64,000 bases of DNA from Sphingobium wenxiniae (lineage in GTDB: Bacteria; Pseudomonadota; Alphaproteobacteria; Sphingomonadales; Sphingomonadaceae), in the NCBI RefSeq assembly GCF_007830065.1, contig NZ_VLKK01000005.1, positions 62,001 through 126,000 of the forward strand, written 5' to 3'. This document shows, in pieces, positions 46,738 to 55,316 of the stretch. The notes under the pieces are model-generated. The model was not told where the DNA came from, did no database searches, and saw only the letters and a program-made list of their open reading frames with translations. The translations under genes were made by a program, and so were the position numbers. Numbering within the stretch: position 1 is the first letter of the stretch; the number at the start of each line of letters is the position of its first letter.

Positions 46738-48273
46738 TTGTTTCAGGAAAACCAGTTCGGAACGCAGCAGGGGGGAGCGACCGCTTCCCTATGGCTCGCC
46801 GACGCCCTGAAAAACCCGTCACGCACCGTGGACCGCCCGCTCGACTGGCGCGCCCGGCTCAAGGACTGGGCCGAGGATGTGGATCTTGTCCCCGACCTTG
46901 GCCAGCGCGTCGGCAGCCTCACATGGTTCCGCGGCCTTGCCACCTGTTTGGGCCTGTGCGCCACCGCGCTCTACCTCTCCCCCGGTTTCCAGCCCGTGCC
47001 CGGCGCGCCCGAACCGCTGATGGAACAGGCGCAGTTCGACGAAGTGCGCAGCCAGATGATAACGCCGCTCGCCATGGGCGCGGACAGCGGGCATCGCATG
47101 GGATCGACCGATGCGGTCCAGCCGCTGCGCCAGACGCCCGAACGTCCCCAGATCGAACTCAACGCCCAGATCGGCAGCAGCGACACGCTGCCCCGCGCCT
47201 TGTCGCGCGCCGGGGTCAGCGCCAATGACGTGGCGACCGTCAATGCGCTGGTCGGTGGCGACATGAGCGGCGGCGCGAAGGCGGGCACGCGGCTCGACAT
47301 CGTGCTGGGCCGCCGCGCCAGCCGCGACCGGCCCCGTCTGCTCGACCATCTCGCTTTCCGCGCCCGCCTTGACCTTGGGGTGGAGATCAACCGCGTCGGC
47401 GGTGTGCTTCAGGTGAAGCGCATCCCGATCCGCGTCGACGACACGCCGCTCCGCATCCAGGGCGTGGTGGGCGACAGCGTCTATAACAGCGCCCGCGCGG
47501 CCGGCGCGCCGCCCAAGGCAGTGCAGGCGTTCCTGCGCGTCATCGCGCAGCAGATGGACCTCGGCTCCATCCATGCGGGCGACCGTTACGACATCGTCAC
47601 CGAATATCGCCGCGCCGAAACCGGGGACGTGGAAGTGGGCGACCTGCTCTATGCGGGATTGCGCCGGTCGCGGGGCAAATCCATCGACATGCTCAAATGG
47701 ACGACGGGCGGCCGCACCGAATGGTTCGAAGCGTCGGGCGTGGGAGAACGGCGCGGCGTGCTCACGCAGCCAGTGGCTGGTCGCATCTCCTCCGGCTACG
47801 GCCAGCGCCGCCATCCGATCCTGGGCTATACGCGGATGCATGCGGGCGTGGATTTCGCCGCGCGTTACGGATCGCCCATCTATGCGGTGACGGACGGCAG
47901 GGTATCCTTTGCCGGGCGGCATGGCGGGCATGGCAATTATGTGCGGCTGGAGCATGGCGGCGGTCTTGCCACCGGCTATGGGCATATGAGCCGCATCGCC
48001 GCCGTGTCGGGCCAGCGCGTGCGGCGCGGGCAAGTGATCGGCTATGTTGGATCGACGGGCCTGTCGACCGGCCCGCATCTGCACTATGAACTGTATCGCA
48101 ATGGCCGCACGGTCAATCCGCTGTCCGTCACCTTCACGACCACCTCCCAGCTTGCGGGCCGCGACCTCGCCAATTTCCGCGCCCGCCTGGCGCAACTCAA
48201 GGGACTTCGGCCCGGCTTGCGCGAAAGTTTCGCGCAGACGGCATCCGCTGCGCCCGCCGCCGCCGGCATATAA
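46738..48273 (+). CDS. M23 family metallopeptidase with membrane anchor
   Basis: A peptidoglycan endopeptidase or amidase-activating protein. The proposed TTG start gives 511 aa; a GTG at 46666 would add 24 non-conserved residues. There is an N-terminal cytoplasmic region, one transmembrane helix (GLATCLGLCATALYL), a LysM-like/OapA-type region (ALSRAGVSANDVATVNALVG) and a C-terminal M23 domain. Its zinc ligands are in RMHAGVDFAARYGSPI (HxxxD) and GPHLHYELYRNG (HxH). All ligands are present, so it is probably catalytic. It adjoins the nucleotidyltransferase of the envelope cluster. Confidence 0.88.
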   Translation: MFQENQFGTQQGGATASLWLADALKNPSRTVDRPLDWRARLKDWAEDVDLVPDLGQRVGSLTWFRGLATCLGLCATALYLSPGFQPVPGAPEPLMEQAQFDEVRSQMITPLAMGADSGHRMGSTDAVQPLRQTPERPQIELNAQIGSSDTLPRALSRAGVSANDVATVNALVGGDMSGGAKAGTRLDIVLGRRASRDRPRLLDHLAFRARLDLGVEINRVGGVLQVKRIPIRVDDTPLRIQGVVGDSVYNSARAAGAPPKAVQAFLRVIAQQMDLGSIHAGDRYDIVTEYRRAETGDVEVGDLLYAGLRRSRGKSIDMLKWTTGGRTEWFEASGVGERRGVLTQPVAGRISSGYGQRRHPILGYTRMHAGVDFAARYGSPIYAVTDGRVSFAGRHGGHGNYVRLEHGGGLATGYGHMSRIAAVSGQRVRRGQVIGYVGSTGLSTGPHLHYELYRNGRTVNPLSVTFTTTSQLAGRDLANFRARLAQLKGLRPGLRESFAQTASAAPAAAGI

Positions 48274-48314
48274 GCCGCTTGGCGCAGGCGGCTGGCTTGG
48301 TCTAACGCACCGGC

Positions 48315-49112
48315 ATGACCGATCCGGCTGCCCCGACCGTCACCGCCATCCTGCTCGCCGGGTCGCGTCCCGTTCCCGATCCGCTGGCGCAGGCGGCAGG
48401 CGTCGCCGCCAAGCCCCTCGTCCCCGTCGCGGGCATCGCGATGATCGACTATCCGGCCCGCGCGCTGGTGGCGCATCCGGCCATTGCCCGCGTCCTCATC
48501 CTGACCCAGTCGCCCGATCTCTTTACCGGCACCCCCGCCACCGCCTGGCTCGCCGACCATCCCAAGGTCGCGTTTGAGACGAGCGGCGCGGGCATAGCCT
48601 CTTCGCTGCTGGCGCTGATGGACCGGGCGGACCTGCCGTTCCCGCTGCTGCTGACCACCGCCGACCATGTGCTGCTGGACAGCGCCATGCTCGACCAGTT
48701 CATCGCGCAGGCGATCGGTGCGGACATCGCCGTCGCCATGGTGGAGCGCGACACGCTGCTCGCCCGCTATCCCGCCTCGCGCCGCACATGGCTTAAATTC
48801 CGGGACGGCTGGTGGTCGGGCGCGAACATCTTCTGGTTCGGCAGCGCGAAGGCGCGCCCGGTCATCGCCCTGTGGCAGGATGTGGAGCAGGACCGGAAAA
48901 AGGGCTGGAAGATCCTCGCTGCCTTCGGTCCCTTCGCTCTGATCGGTGCGGCGTTGCGGCTGCTCACCCTGCGCGGCGGCATCGCGCGCATAGGCCGCCG
49001 TTTCGGCCTCGTCGCGCGACTCGTCGCCATGGACAAGGCCGAAGCCTGCATCGACGCGGACAAGGCGGAGGATGTGGCGCTGATCGAATCCATCCTCGCC
49101 AGCCGGGCTTGA
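48315..49112 (+). CDS. MobA-like NTP transferase domain protein
   Basis: A 265-aa GT-A-fold nucleotidyltransferase: VTAILLAGSRPVPDPLAQAA, a diverged form of the LAGGxSxRM signature, then KPLVPVAGIAMIDYPARAL and a late TADHVLLDS that gives the metal-binding Asp. It is too diverged to name a sugar or alcohol substrate. It points toward the flippase end to end, with 3 nt between, and is the first gene of a presumed envelope cluster. Confidence 0.75.
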   Translation: MTDPAAPTVTAILLAGSRPVPDPLAQAAGVAAKPLVPVAGIAMIDYPARALVAHPAIARVLILTQSPDLFTGTPATAWLADHPKVAFETSGAGIASSLLALMDRADLPFPLLLTTADHVLLDSAMLDQFIAQAIGADIAVAMVERDTLLARYPASRRTWLKFRDGWWSGANIFWFGSAKARPVIALWQDVEQDRKKGWKILAAFGPFALIGAALRLLTLRGGIARIGRRFGLVARLVAMDKAEACIDADKAEDVALIESILASRA

Positions 49113-49115
49113 TGT

Positions 49116-50528
49116 TCAGGCGCCGCCTTCGCGCGTTTGTTCGGCGGCCGCGTGCACATCCAGGGCCCGGCGGCTCGCCAGCCCCATCATCAGGAATCCC
49201 ACGGTGGCGGCGATGATGTTCGCGGCGGCAGCGCCCATCGTGCCATAGATCGGCAGCAGCGCCGCCTGCAGCCCCAGCAGCAGCGCTGTCGCGATGAAGG
49301 TGATCCGCAATGACAGGCTCGCCCGGTCCGTCGCCATCAGCAACGGGCGGTAGCTCACCCCCACCAGATCGATGCAGGCAGAAACGCCCAGCAGCAGCAG
49401 CAGCGGATAGGCGGGCAAAAATGCCTTGCCCGCGATCAGGCCCAGCAGCGGATGGCCGATCGTCAGGATCAGCGCGATGATGACCGCCCCCGCGATCAGC
49501 GCCAGCCGGTTGGTCCGCCGGAACAGCGTCCGCAACGCATCCGCGCCATGGCTGCTGTGGGTGCGCGTCAGTTCCACGAAGATGCTGCGCGACAGCAGGC
49601 TGGAGATTTTCGTCAGCGAATTGGCGAGCTGGTTGGCCAGGCGATAAAGGCCCGCGCCCGCCGGCCCCACGAACAGGCCGACGATCAGCACCGCCACCTG
49701 CTGCCCCACCGACGACAGCGTGGTTTGCAGGTTGGTCGCGGTCAGGAAGCCGACGATGCCGGGATTTTCATGCCGCGCGTCCAGCGCCCGGCCCGCGTTC
49801 CAGCGTCCGATCCGCTCGCCCCCCTCGCGCAGCGCCAATATCCAGTAGACCGCCGCGCACAGCAGTTCCGCCGCCGCCCAGGCGATCAGAAAGCCGGTGA
49901 TGGTCGGCATCAGCGCCAGCGCGATCCCCGCGCCGATCATCCGCCCTACCGGGATCATGGTTTCGGCAAGCGCGCTGGCATCGAAACGGTCGAACAGGCG
50001 CAATATGCCCATGGGGCTGGACCGGATCGTCATCATCATCACCATGCAGAACAGCCATGCCTGCCATCCCATGTCCGCCGACAGCTCCATCAGATTGCCG
50101 AACAGGATGATGATCGCGCCCGCGATCACCCCTCCGGCCAGCGCGGAGCCAAGGTCGATCAGGATGCAGAAACGCAGCACGCGATTGAGAGCATCGCCTT
50201 TTCCCGCCGCCAGATGCGGCTGGCCGTAACGCACGACGATCTGCCAGCTATCGAAACTGACCAGCGTCTTGATGACGTTGGCGGCGCTCAGCACCAGCGC
50301 GAAGCGGCCGAAATCAGCGACTCCCAGCGTGCGCGTGACGATGGCGAGATAGGCGAGGCTGAGCACCGCGCCCACGCCCTTGCCGCCCAGCAGCCAGCCG
50401 GTATTCGCCAGGATGCGCGCAAAGCCGTCGCTAGCCCCGCCCGATCCGCTTTTCCTCTTCACCCGTGCCCGGCCTTTCACTGAAGCGTCGTTCCTCGATG
50501 CGCGCCTATCTAGGGGGTCGGGCGGCAT
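49116..50528 (-). CDS. Polysaccharide/lipid-linked flippase (Wzx/MATE-like)
   Basis: A 470-aa protein with about 12-14 hydrophobic helices, in the oligosaccharide flippase family. Typical N-terminus: NTGWLLGGKGVGAVLSLAYL followed by VTRTLGVADFGRFALVLSAA. A central loop contains YRLANQLANSLTKISSLLSR, as in Wzx proteins. It would move a lipid-linked glycan or lipid across the inner membrane. The first 30 residues look non-conserved and the start may be a GTG at 50480. The spacer to the next gene (50529-50687) holds repeat copy C. Confidence 0.85.
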   Translation of the reverse strand: MPPDPLDRRASRNDASVKGRARVKRKSGSGGASDGFARILANTGWLLGGKGVGAVLSLAYLAIVTRTLGVADFGRFALVLSAANVIKTLVSFDSWQIVVRYGQPHLAAGKGDALNRVLRFCILIDLGSALAGGVIAGAIIILFGNLMELSADMGWQAWLFCMVMMMTIRSSPMGILRLFDRFDASALAETMIPVGRMIGAGIALALMPTITGFLIAWAAAELLCAAVYWILALREGGERIGRWNAGRALDARHENPGIVGFLTATNLQTTLSSVGQQVAVLIVGLFVGPAGAGLYRLANQLANSLTKISSLLSRSIFVELTRTHSSHGADALRTLFRRTNRLALIAGAVIIALILTIGHPLLGLIAGKAFLPAYPLLLLLGVSACIDLVGVSYRPLLMATDRASLSLRITFIATALLLGLQAALLPIYGTMGAAAANIIAATVGFLMMGLASRRALDVHAAAEQTREGGA

Positions 50529-50564
50529 TGGGCAAATGGGAGCGCATATGGCTCATGTCCTTTT

Positions 50565-50608
50565 CCGTCATGCCGGGATGACGGATGTTGAATGGCTGGA
50601 AATGGCCG
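50565..50608 (-). repeat. Dispersed palindromic element, copy C (reverse, shortened)
   Basis: GGGATGACGGATGTTGAATGG, continuing to GGCCG, reads on the minus strand as the leader and first arm of copies A and B with only a few changes. The inner part and most of the second arm are gone, leaving a small hairpin at its left end (CCGTCAT / ATGACGG). Confidence 0.65.
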
Positions 50609-50687
50609 CTCGTCGTCAAACCGACTTTTCGCCACTTCCGCAAAAAGCCGTTCCCACGTCCCCGCCCGATGTTCTACAGCAGCGCCC

Positions 50688-51452
50688 ATGAGCATCAGCA
50701 AAGCCATTATCCTATCCGCCGGGCAAGGTTCGCGCCTTCTTCCCCTGACCCGCGACATTCCCAAATGCATGATCGACTTCAACGGCCGCACCCTCATAAG
50801 CTGGCAGGTGGCGGCCCTGGCCGCGAACGGCGTCAGCGACATCGTGGTCGTCACCGGCTTCCGCACCGAGCGGGTGGAGGATCACGCGCTTCAACTCTAC
50901 CGCGATACCGGCGTGCGGGTGCGGACGCTGTTCAATCCCTTCTTCCAGGTTGCGGACAATCTGGGCACCTGCTGGATCGCGCGGGAGGAGATGGACCGCG
51001 ACTTCATCATCCTCAACGGCGACACCATCGTGTCGGATGAGATCGTGGGCCGGTTGATCGCGGGCGCGCGGGATGCGATCACCGTGACCGTCGACGTGAA
51101 GTCCGACTATGACGATGACGACATGAAGGTGAACCGCGACGCAAGCGGCCGTCTCCGCGCCATAGGCAAGCGTCTGCTGCCGCCCGACACGAACGCCGAA
51201 TCCATCGGGATGCTGGCCTTCACCGGAGAAGGCCCGGCGATTTTCCGCAACCAGATCGACCAGATGATGCGCACGCCCGAAGGGGTCGAGCGCTGGTATC
51301 TGCGCGCCATCGACATCATCGCCAAGGGCAACCGCGTGGGCACCGTCTCGATCGAGGGGCTGGACTGGCAGGAAGTGGACTTCCCGCAGGATGTGGACGC
51401 CGCCGATGCCCTGACTGCCCGCTGGATGGCGGAGGGGCGCTATGCGAAATGA
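50688..51452 (+). CDS. Phosphocholine/inositol-phosphate cytidylyltransferase-like NTP transferase
   Basis: A 254-aa GT-A-fold enzyme starting SKAIILSAGQGSRLLPLT and followed by DIPKCMIDFNGRTLI, which is the GxGxRL...PK signature with R16 and K26. It also has ILNGDTIVSDEIV (metal Asp) and a C-terminal WQEVDFPQDVDAADAL. This pattern is seen in LicC-type choline-phosphate and in inositol-1-phosphate cytidylyltransferases. The product would be a CDP-alcohol, matching the CDP-alcohol phosphotransferase next door. The precise alcohol is unknown. Confidence 0.8.
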   Translation: MSISKAIILSAGQGSRLLPLTRDIPKCMIDFNGRTLISWQVAALAANGVSDIVVVTGFRTERVEDHALQLYRDTGVRVRTLFNPFFQVADNLGTCWIAREEMDRDFIILNGDTIVSDEIVGRLIAGARDAITVTVDVKSDYDDDDMKVNRDASGRLRAIGKRLLPPDTNAESIGMLAFTGEGPAIFRNQIDQMMRTPEGVERWYLRAIDIIAKGNRVGTVSIEGLDWQEVDFPQDVDAADALTARWMAEGRYAK

Positions 51453-51462
51453 AGCCTGACGC

Positions 51463-51897
51463 TCACGAGGCGTCGAAATATCCCTTCAACCATCCCACGA
51501 GCGCGTCCCGCTGCTCCGGGGTCAATTTCGCCGCGCTTCCCAGGTCCGGCTGGCCCGGCCACCCGGCGTCGGCAATGCTGATGCCCGCATGATCACGCTC
51601 ACCCTCATAACGTGGGATGACATGGAAATGCACATGGGGGTCCACCATCATCAGCATGAGGTAATTGATCTTCGCATAGCCCACCGCCTGCGTCAGCGCG
51701 CTCTCAATGGCCTTCGTCACCGACGCCAGTTCCGCATGGGCCTCCGCAGGCAGATCGCCAAAAGCCGTCGCCTCGCTCTTCGCCGCCAGCACCAGCGATC
51801 CCAGCGTCGGCTGCGCGGGCCGCAGCAGCACGACCCAATGTTGGAAATCTCCTACAAGCGTCTGCGGAAAACCGAATCTCCTGACGGTTTCATTCAT
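51463..51897 (-). CDS. HIT-family nucleotide hydrolase
   Basis: A 144-aa histidine-triad protein; the motif is HVHFHVIPRY with the catalytic His in the middle. The family cuts nucleotide phosphoesters or phosphoramidates, such as Ap4A or a nucleotidyl intermediate. The ATG overlaps the stop of the CDP-alcohol phosphotransferase (ATGA), so it is made in step with it and may act on the CMP-linked intermediate or a by-product. This last point is inference. Confidence 0.88.
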   Translation of the reverse strand: MNETVRRFGFPQTLVGDFQHWVVLLRPAQPTLGSLVLAAKSEATAFGDLPAEAHAELASVTKAIESALTQAVGYAKINYLMLMMVDPHVHFHVIPRYEGERDHAGISIADAGWPGQPDLGSAAKLTPEQRDALVGWLKGYFDAS

Positions 51898-53000
51898 GAT
51901 TTCGCTTCCATCCAGCTCACAATCGCCCGCCCCGACCGCTTCACGCCATAGGCTTGCGCCAGCCGCACCGCATGGACGACGAGCGAGATCACCGTCCACC
52001 AGGCCAGCGCGATCAGCCCGATATCCGGCCGTCCGAACAGCGTCGCCACGAACAGGATCACCATGTTCGGATTGCGCCGCGCCGTGATCAGGCGGAACCG
52101 GCTGTCGAAGGGCCGCCAGACATGGATGTCCATGCCGAAATCCTTGAGGAACATCCCTTCGATCAACCGCTGCAGCACATAGCCCGCGATCACCGCCGCC
52201 ATCACCAGCGCGAAGCTCGCCGGCGTGAGCGCCAGTCCCCATGCGCTCAACCCCACGCCCCAGAAATACCACCAGAAGGGCGGATGGACGAGGTCGATGC
52301 CATGGTCGAACACATTGCCCCATTTCGAGGATGTGATGGTGCAGCGCGCCAGCTTCCCGTCCACCGTGTCCAGCACCATGAACACGAAACCCGCCAGCAT
52401 CCCGCTCCAGTAAAGCCCCTGCGAAAAGAGGTAGGTGGCGAGCACGCACAGCGCCGCGCCGATGGCCGTCACCATGTTCGGCGTCATGCCCACGGACGCC
52501 GCCAGCCGCGTCAGCCACAACGCCAGTTCCGGCCAGAGATATTTGGTCAGCAGGTCGGTGACGCCCTTGTAAGCGCCGAAATAGCTCTTCCGCTCGATCT
52601 GCCGCCGGGTCGCTGGGGTCAGCCGTTGGATGAAGGGGCAATCCAGCTTGCGAAGCTGCCGGTTGTAGATCTGCGGATTGTCGCGATAATCGATGAACGC
52701 CAGTTCGCCGCGATGGCGCTCCAGATTATCGGGCGCGATATTTCCGGTTAAATGCGCCATCACCAGAGCGTTGCCGTCCGTCACCACCGTTCCGGGCCGC
52801 GTCATGATATGGCGCAGCCACACGGGATCGAACACATAATCGAGATTGACGTAGAGCCGCGCTCCGGTCTGCGGCGTATCGTCGGGCAATCCTTCCGCCC
52901 GCGCGAGACGGCGCAGGCGCTCTGCATTGGTCATGCCCCATAGATGCGTGGAATTGTCGCCGATCAGCGCAAGGGCGGGAAGGGAAGGCGTGTCGTTCAT
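51894..53000 (-). CDS. CDP-alcohol phosphotransferase with N-terminal nucleotidyltransferase-like domain
   Basis: A 368-aa membrane enzyme. The CDP-AP motif is complete: D211-x2-D214-G-x2-A-R-x8-G228-x3-D232-x3-D236 (seen around LDTVDGKLAR and WGNVFDHGID). There are about six helices in the C-terminal half. The first 150 residues (ALIGDNSTHLWGMTNAERLR onward) resemble the inactive partner domain of two-domain CDP-AP proteins such as the archaeal inositol-phosphate cytidylyltransferase/DIPP synthase, but without an intact GxGxR...K signature. It makes a phosphodiester from a CDP-alcohol. The acceptor is unknown. Confidence 0.87.
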   Translation of the reverse strand: MNDTPSLPALALIGDNSTHLWGMTNAERLRRLARAEGLPDDTPQTGARLYVNLDYVFDPVWLRHIMTRPGTVVTDGNALVMAHLTGNIAPDNLERHRGELAFIDYRDNPQIYNRQLRKLDCPFIQRLTPATRRQIERKSYFGAYKGVTDLLTKYLWPELALWLTRLAASVGMTPNMVTAIGAALCVLATYLFSQGLYWSGMLAGFVFMVLDTVDGKLARCTITSSKWGNVFDHGIDLVHPPFWWYFWGVGLSAWGLALTPASFALVMAAVIAGYVLQRLIEGMFLKDFGMDIHVWRPFDSRFRLITARRNPNMVILFVATLFGRPDIGLIALAWWTVISLVVHAVRLAQAYGVKRSGRAIVSWMEAKS

Positions 53001-54139
53001 GATCCGCAGCTCTTATCGTCTGGGCCGGTCTTTGCAAGGAAGCGCAGGATCGCCTCGGCCCCGCGCCGGGCCGCGCCCGTTGGATCGCCCCCAATGGATT
53101 CGGCCAGCCTCTGCCTCTGCGCCTCGGCATATAGCGGGTGCCGTTCTTCCGCATGATCGAGCGCGCCGGGCAATCCCGTCAGGTCGTTAAGCACATCGCC
53201 CAAGGTCCAGAACAGATAGTCGGGATCGCCCCGCCATTCGACCCCATGCGCGTTCAGGAACAGGCAGGGGCGCGGCGTCGCAAGGAATTCGTAGACCTGA
53301 CTGCTGACATCGCCCAGATAGATGTCGGCGCCTGCGGTATAGCTCATGTCGAACAGCCGGTCGGATTGCAGGTCGATCAGGATCTTGCCCGGCACCGCCA
53401 GCCGCATCGCCGCATCGATCTCGCCTTGGGAAGCGTCGGCGAACAGCCGGACATGCGGCGCGACCACCAGATTATAGCGATCCTGCGCGGCGAACCACGC
53501 GATGACGTCCCGCCCGAACCTGTCCCATGACGACAGCGACCGGCGGAAATGCGGCGCGTAAAGAACCGTGGGCCGATCATTGTCGAACAACGGCGCGCGC
53601 GTTTTCTGCATCCGCGCCATGAGGTCCAGCTTCACATAGCCGTTGACGGCATAATGACCGGCCCGGATCGTTCCGGCTTCCAGCAAGCGTTGTTCGCTCT
53701 TTTCCCCGGCCACCAGGACGAAATCGAAATGCCGGTCGCGCGGGTCCAGCATGATCGCCCGGTCCCCTGCGCCGTGGGGCGTGAAAATGAGGCGCGTCCT
53801 GCGCGGCAGGAAATGGCGGATGGCGGTTGTGGTCCGTTCCGGAACGACGATGGCATCGAACCGCCGCAGCCAGGGCAGGGCGCCCAGCAGCGTCGGCAGG
53901 CGCGGATTGCGGCTGACATGCAGGGCCCGCAGCCATTGCGCCGGGCCGCGCCGTCCCAGCAGCGTCACCGGCGGGCAAAAGCCGGGATAGGCGCTTGTCA
54001 CCTTCTCCACCATCCGCAGATGCGCCGCGCTGGCGACGGCGACCTGCGGCATCACGCCCATATCCGCCAATTCAGCGGCGATGGGCAGGGCGTGAAGGAG
54101 CTGATGGGGTTCGCCGATGAACAGGAAGAGGATATGCAT
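52997..54139 (-). CDS. TagB/TagF-like CDP-glycerol glycerophosphotransferase or related glycosyltransferase
   Basis: A 380-aa protein of the Glyphos_transf fold. Landmarks: an N-terminal Rossmann-like start (HILFLFIGEPHQLLHALPIA), FTPHGAGDRAIML in the middle, VLYAPHFRRSLSSWDRF, and the family-type donor motif YLGDVSSQVYEFLA. TagF relatives transfer phospho-alcohols from CDP donors. It begins a three-gene minus-strand chain with CDP-AP and HIT genes (4-nt overlaps). The start is MHILFLF; a longer frame upstream is non-conserved. Confidence 0.75.
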   Translation of the reverse strand: MHILFLFIGEPHQLLHALPIAAELADMGVMPQVAVASAAHLRMVEKVTSAYPGFCPPVTLLGRRGPAQWLRALHVSRNPRLPTLLGALPWLRRFDAIVVPERTTTAIRHFLPRRTRLIFTPHGAGDRAIMLDPRDRHFDFVLVAGEKSEQRLLEAGTIRAGHYAVNGYVKLDLMARMQKTRAPLFDNDRPTVLYAPHFRRSLSSWDRFGRDVIAWFAAQDRYNLVVAPHVRLFADASQGEIDAAMRLAVPGKILIDLQSDRLFDMSYTAGADIYLGDVSSQVYEFLATPRPCLFLNAHGVEWRGDPDYLFWTLGDVLNDLTGLPGALDHAEERHPLYAEAQRQRLAESIGGDPTGAARRGAEAILRFLAKTGPDDKSCGS

Positions 54140-54308
54140 GAAGCGCCCGCTTTCAGGGGGATGAAGCCTCTTGGCACGGGCGGGCGGCGAAGGCCAGACG
54201 CATGTGCGATCCCGCCCACCCGACATTCTATCCCATCAGGCGGCTTGACTAAGCGGCCCCTATATTGTTGAGGGGCGGGGAACCGGGAATAGCAGGACTG
54301 ATACAGCG

Positions 54309-55097
54309 ATGGCCGAATTTGCGTTGCCCAAGAACAGCAGGATCACAGGCAAGGGCGCAGTGTATCGCGCGCCGGAAGGCGCGACCAACGTCAAGAGCTT
54401 CAAGGTCTATCGCTACGATCCGGATTCGGGCGAAAATCCCCATTACGACACGTTCGAGATCGACCTCGACAATTGCGGCCCGATGGTTCTGGACGCGCTG
54501 CTGAAGATCAAGAACGAATATGATTCGTCGCTGACCTTCCGCCGCTCCTGCCGCGAAGGCATTTGCGGTTCCTGCTCGATGAACATGAACGGCAGGAACG
54601 GCCTGGCCTGCACCACCGCGATCGACGAATGCGCGGGCAAGGAAGTGCGGGTGACGCCGTTGCCGCATATGGACGTCATCAAGGACCTCGTCCCCGACTT
54701 CACGCATTTCTACGCCCAGTACAATTCGATCAAGCCGTGGCTGCAAACCGTCAGCCCCCCGCCCAGCGGCAAGGAACGGCTCCAGTCGCCCGCCGACCGC
54801 GAGAAGCTGGACGGCCTTTACGAGTGCATCCTGTGCGCCTGCTGCTCGACAAGCTGCCCCAGCTACTGGTGGAACAGCGACAGGTTCCTTGGCCCGGCGA
54901 TCCTGCTCCAGGCCTATCGCTGGCTGGCCGACAGCCGCGACGAATATACCGGCGAGCGTCTGGACGAACTGGAAGATCCCTTCCGCCTCTATCGCTGCCA
55001 CACCATCATGAACTGCGCGAACGTCTGCCCCAAGGGCCTCAGCCCCGCCAAGGCGATCGCGGAAACCAAGAAGATGATCGTCGAACGGCAGATCTGA
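54309..55097 (+). CDS. sdhB: Succinate dehydrogenase iron-sulfur subunit
   Basis: The electron-transfer subunit of complex II, at the inner face of the membrane. The 262-aa protein has the [2Fe-2S] motif [17 protein letters not shown] plus its fourth Cys in LACTTA. The second and third clusters are held by [16 protein letters not shown] and [15 protein letters not shown]. The subunits SdhC, SdhD and SdhA are not in the window, although sdhB usually follows sdhA. It precedes the thioesterase remnant and zapE. Confidence 0.95.
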   Translation: MAEFALPKNSRITGKGAVYRAPEGATNVKSFKVYRYDPDSGENPHYDTFEIDLDNCGPMVLDALLKIKNEYDSSLTFRRSCREGICGSCSMNMNGRNGLACTTAIDECAGKEVRVTPLPHMDVIKDLVPDFTHFYAQYNSIKPWLQTVSPPPSGKERLQSPADREKLDGLYECILCACCSTSCPSYWWNSDRFLGPAILLQAYRWLADSRDEYTGERLDELEDPFRLYRCHTIMNCANVCPKGLSPAKAIAETKKMIVERQI

Positions 55098-55127
55098 TGC
55101 GGTGACGGACAGGGGTAGCTGGAACAA

Positions 55128-55316
55128 GTGTCGGCCATCACCGTTGATCTTTCCATGCAATATTGCGGTTCAGGCACGGTCGGCCCCCATGTCCTGGCGG
55201 AGGCCGAGACCCTTCGTAAAACCGGGCGGCTGCCCTTCATGCGGCTGACCATCGGGCAGGAGGATAATCTGATCGCCGCCTCCACCGCGACCATCCGAAA
55301 GGCGGCCTTGCCGTAA
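55128..55316 (+). pseudogene. Remnant of a PaaI-family (hotdog) thioesterase, C-terminal half
   Basis: 62 codons from a GTG whose product (ITVDLSMQYCGSGTVGPHVL onward, ending LIAASTATIRKAALP) reads like the last strands of a PaaI-type hotdog thioesterase. The N-terminal half with the active-site Asp region is missing; an in-frame stop at 55116 closes the frame just upstream. The frame itself is intact and its TAA overlaps the zapE ATG by 1 nt (TAATG), so it may still be translated as a coupling leader. It could instead be an unrecognised small protein. Confidence 0.6.

Noticed and set aside
52642..53154. Frames on the minus strand overlapping the CDP-AP N-terminus
   Set aside because: They shadow the CDP-AP and TagB/TagF-like genes in other frames and lack motifs or ribosome-binding sites.
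54245..54266. TTGACT and TATATT upstream of sdhB as a promoter
   Set aside because: Only 10 nt lie between the boxes, too short for a sigma-70 promoter, although TATATT alone may be part of one.
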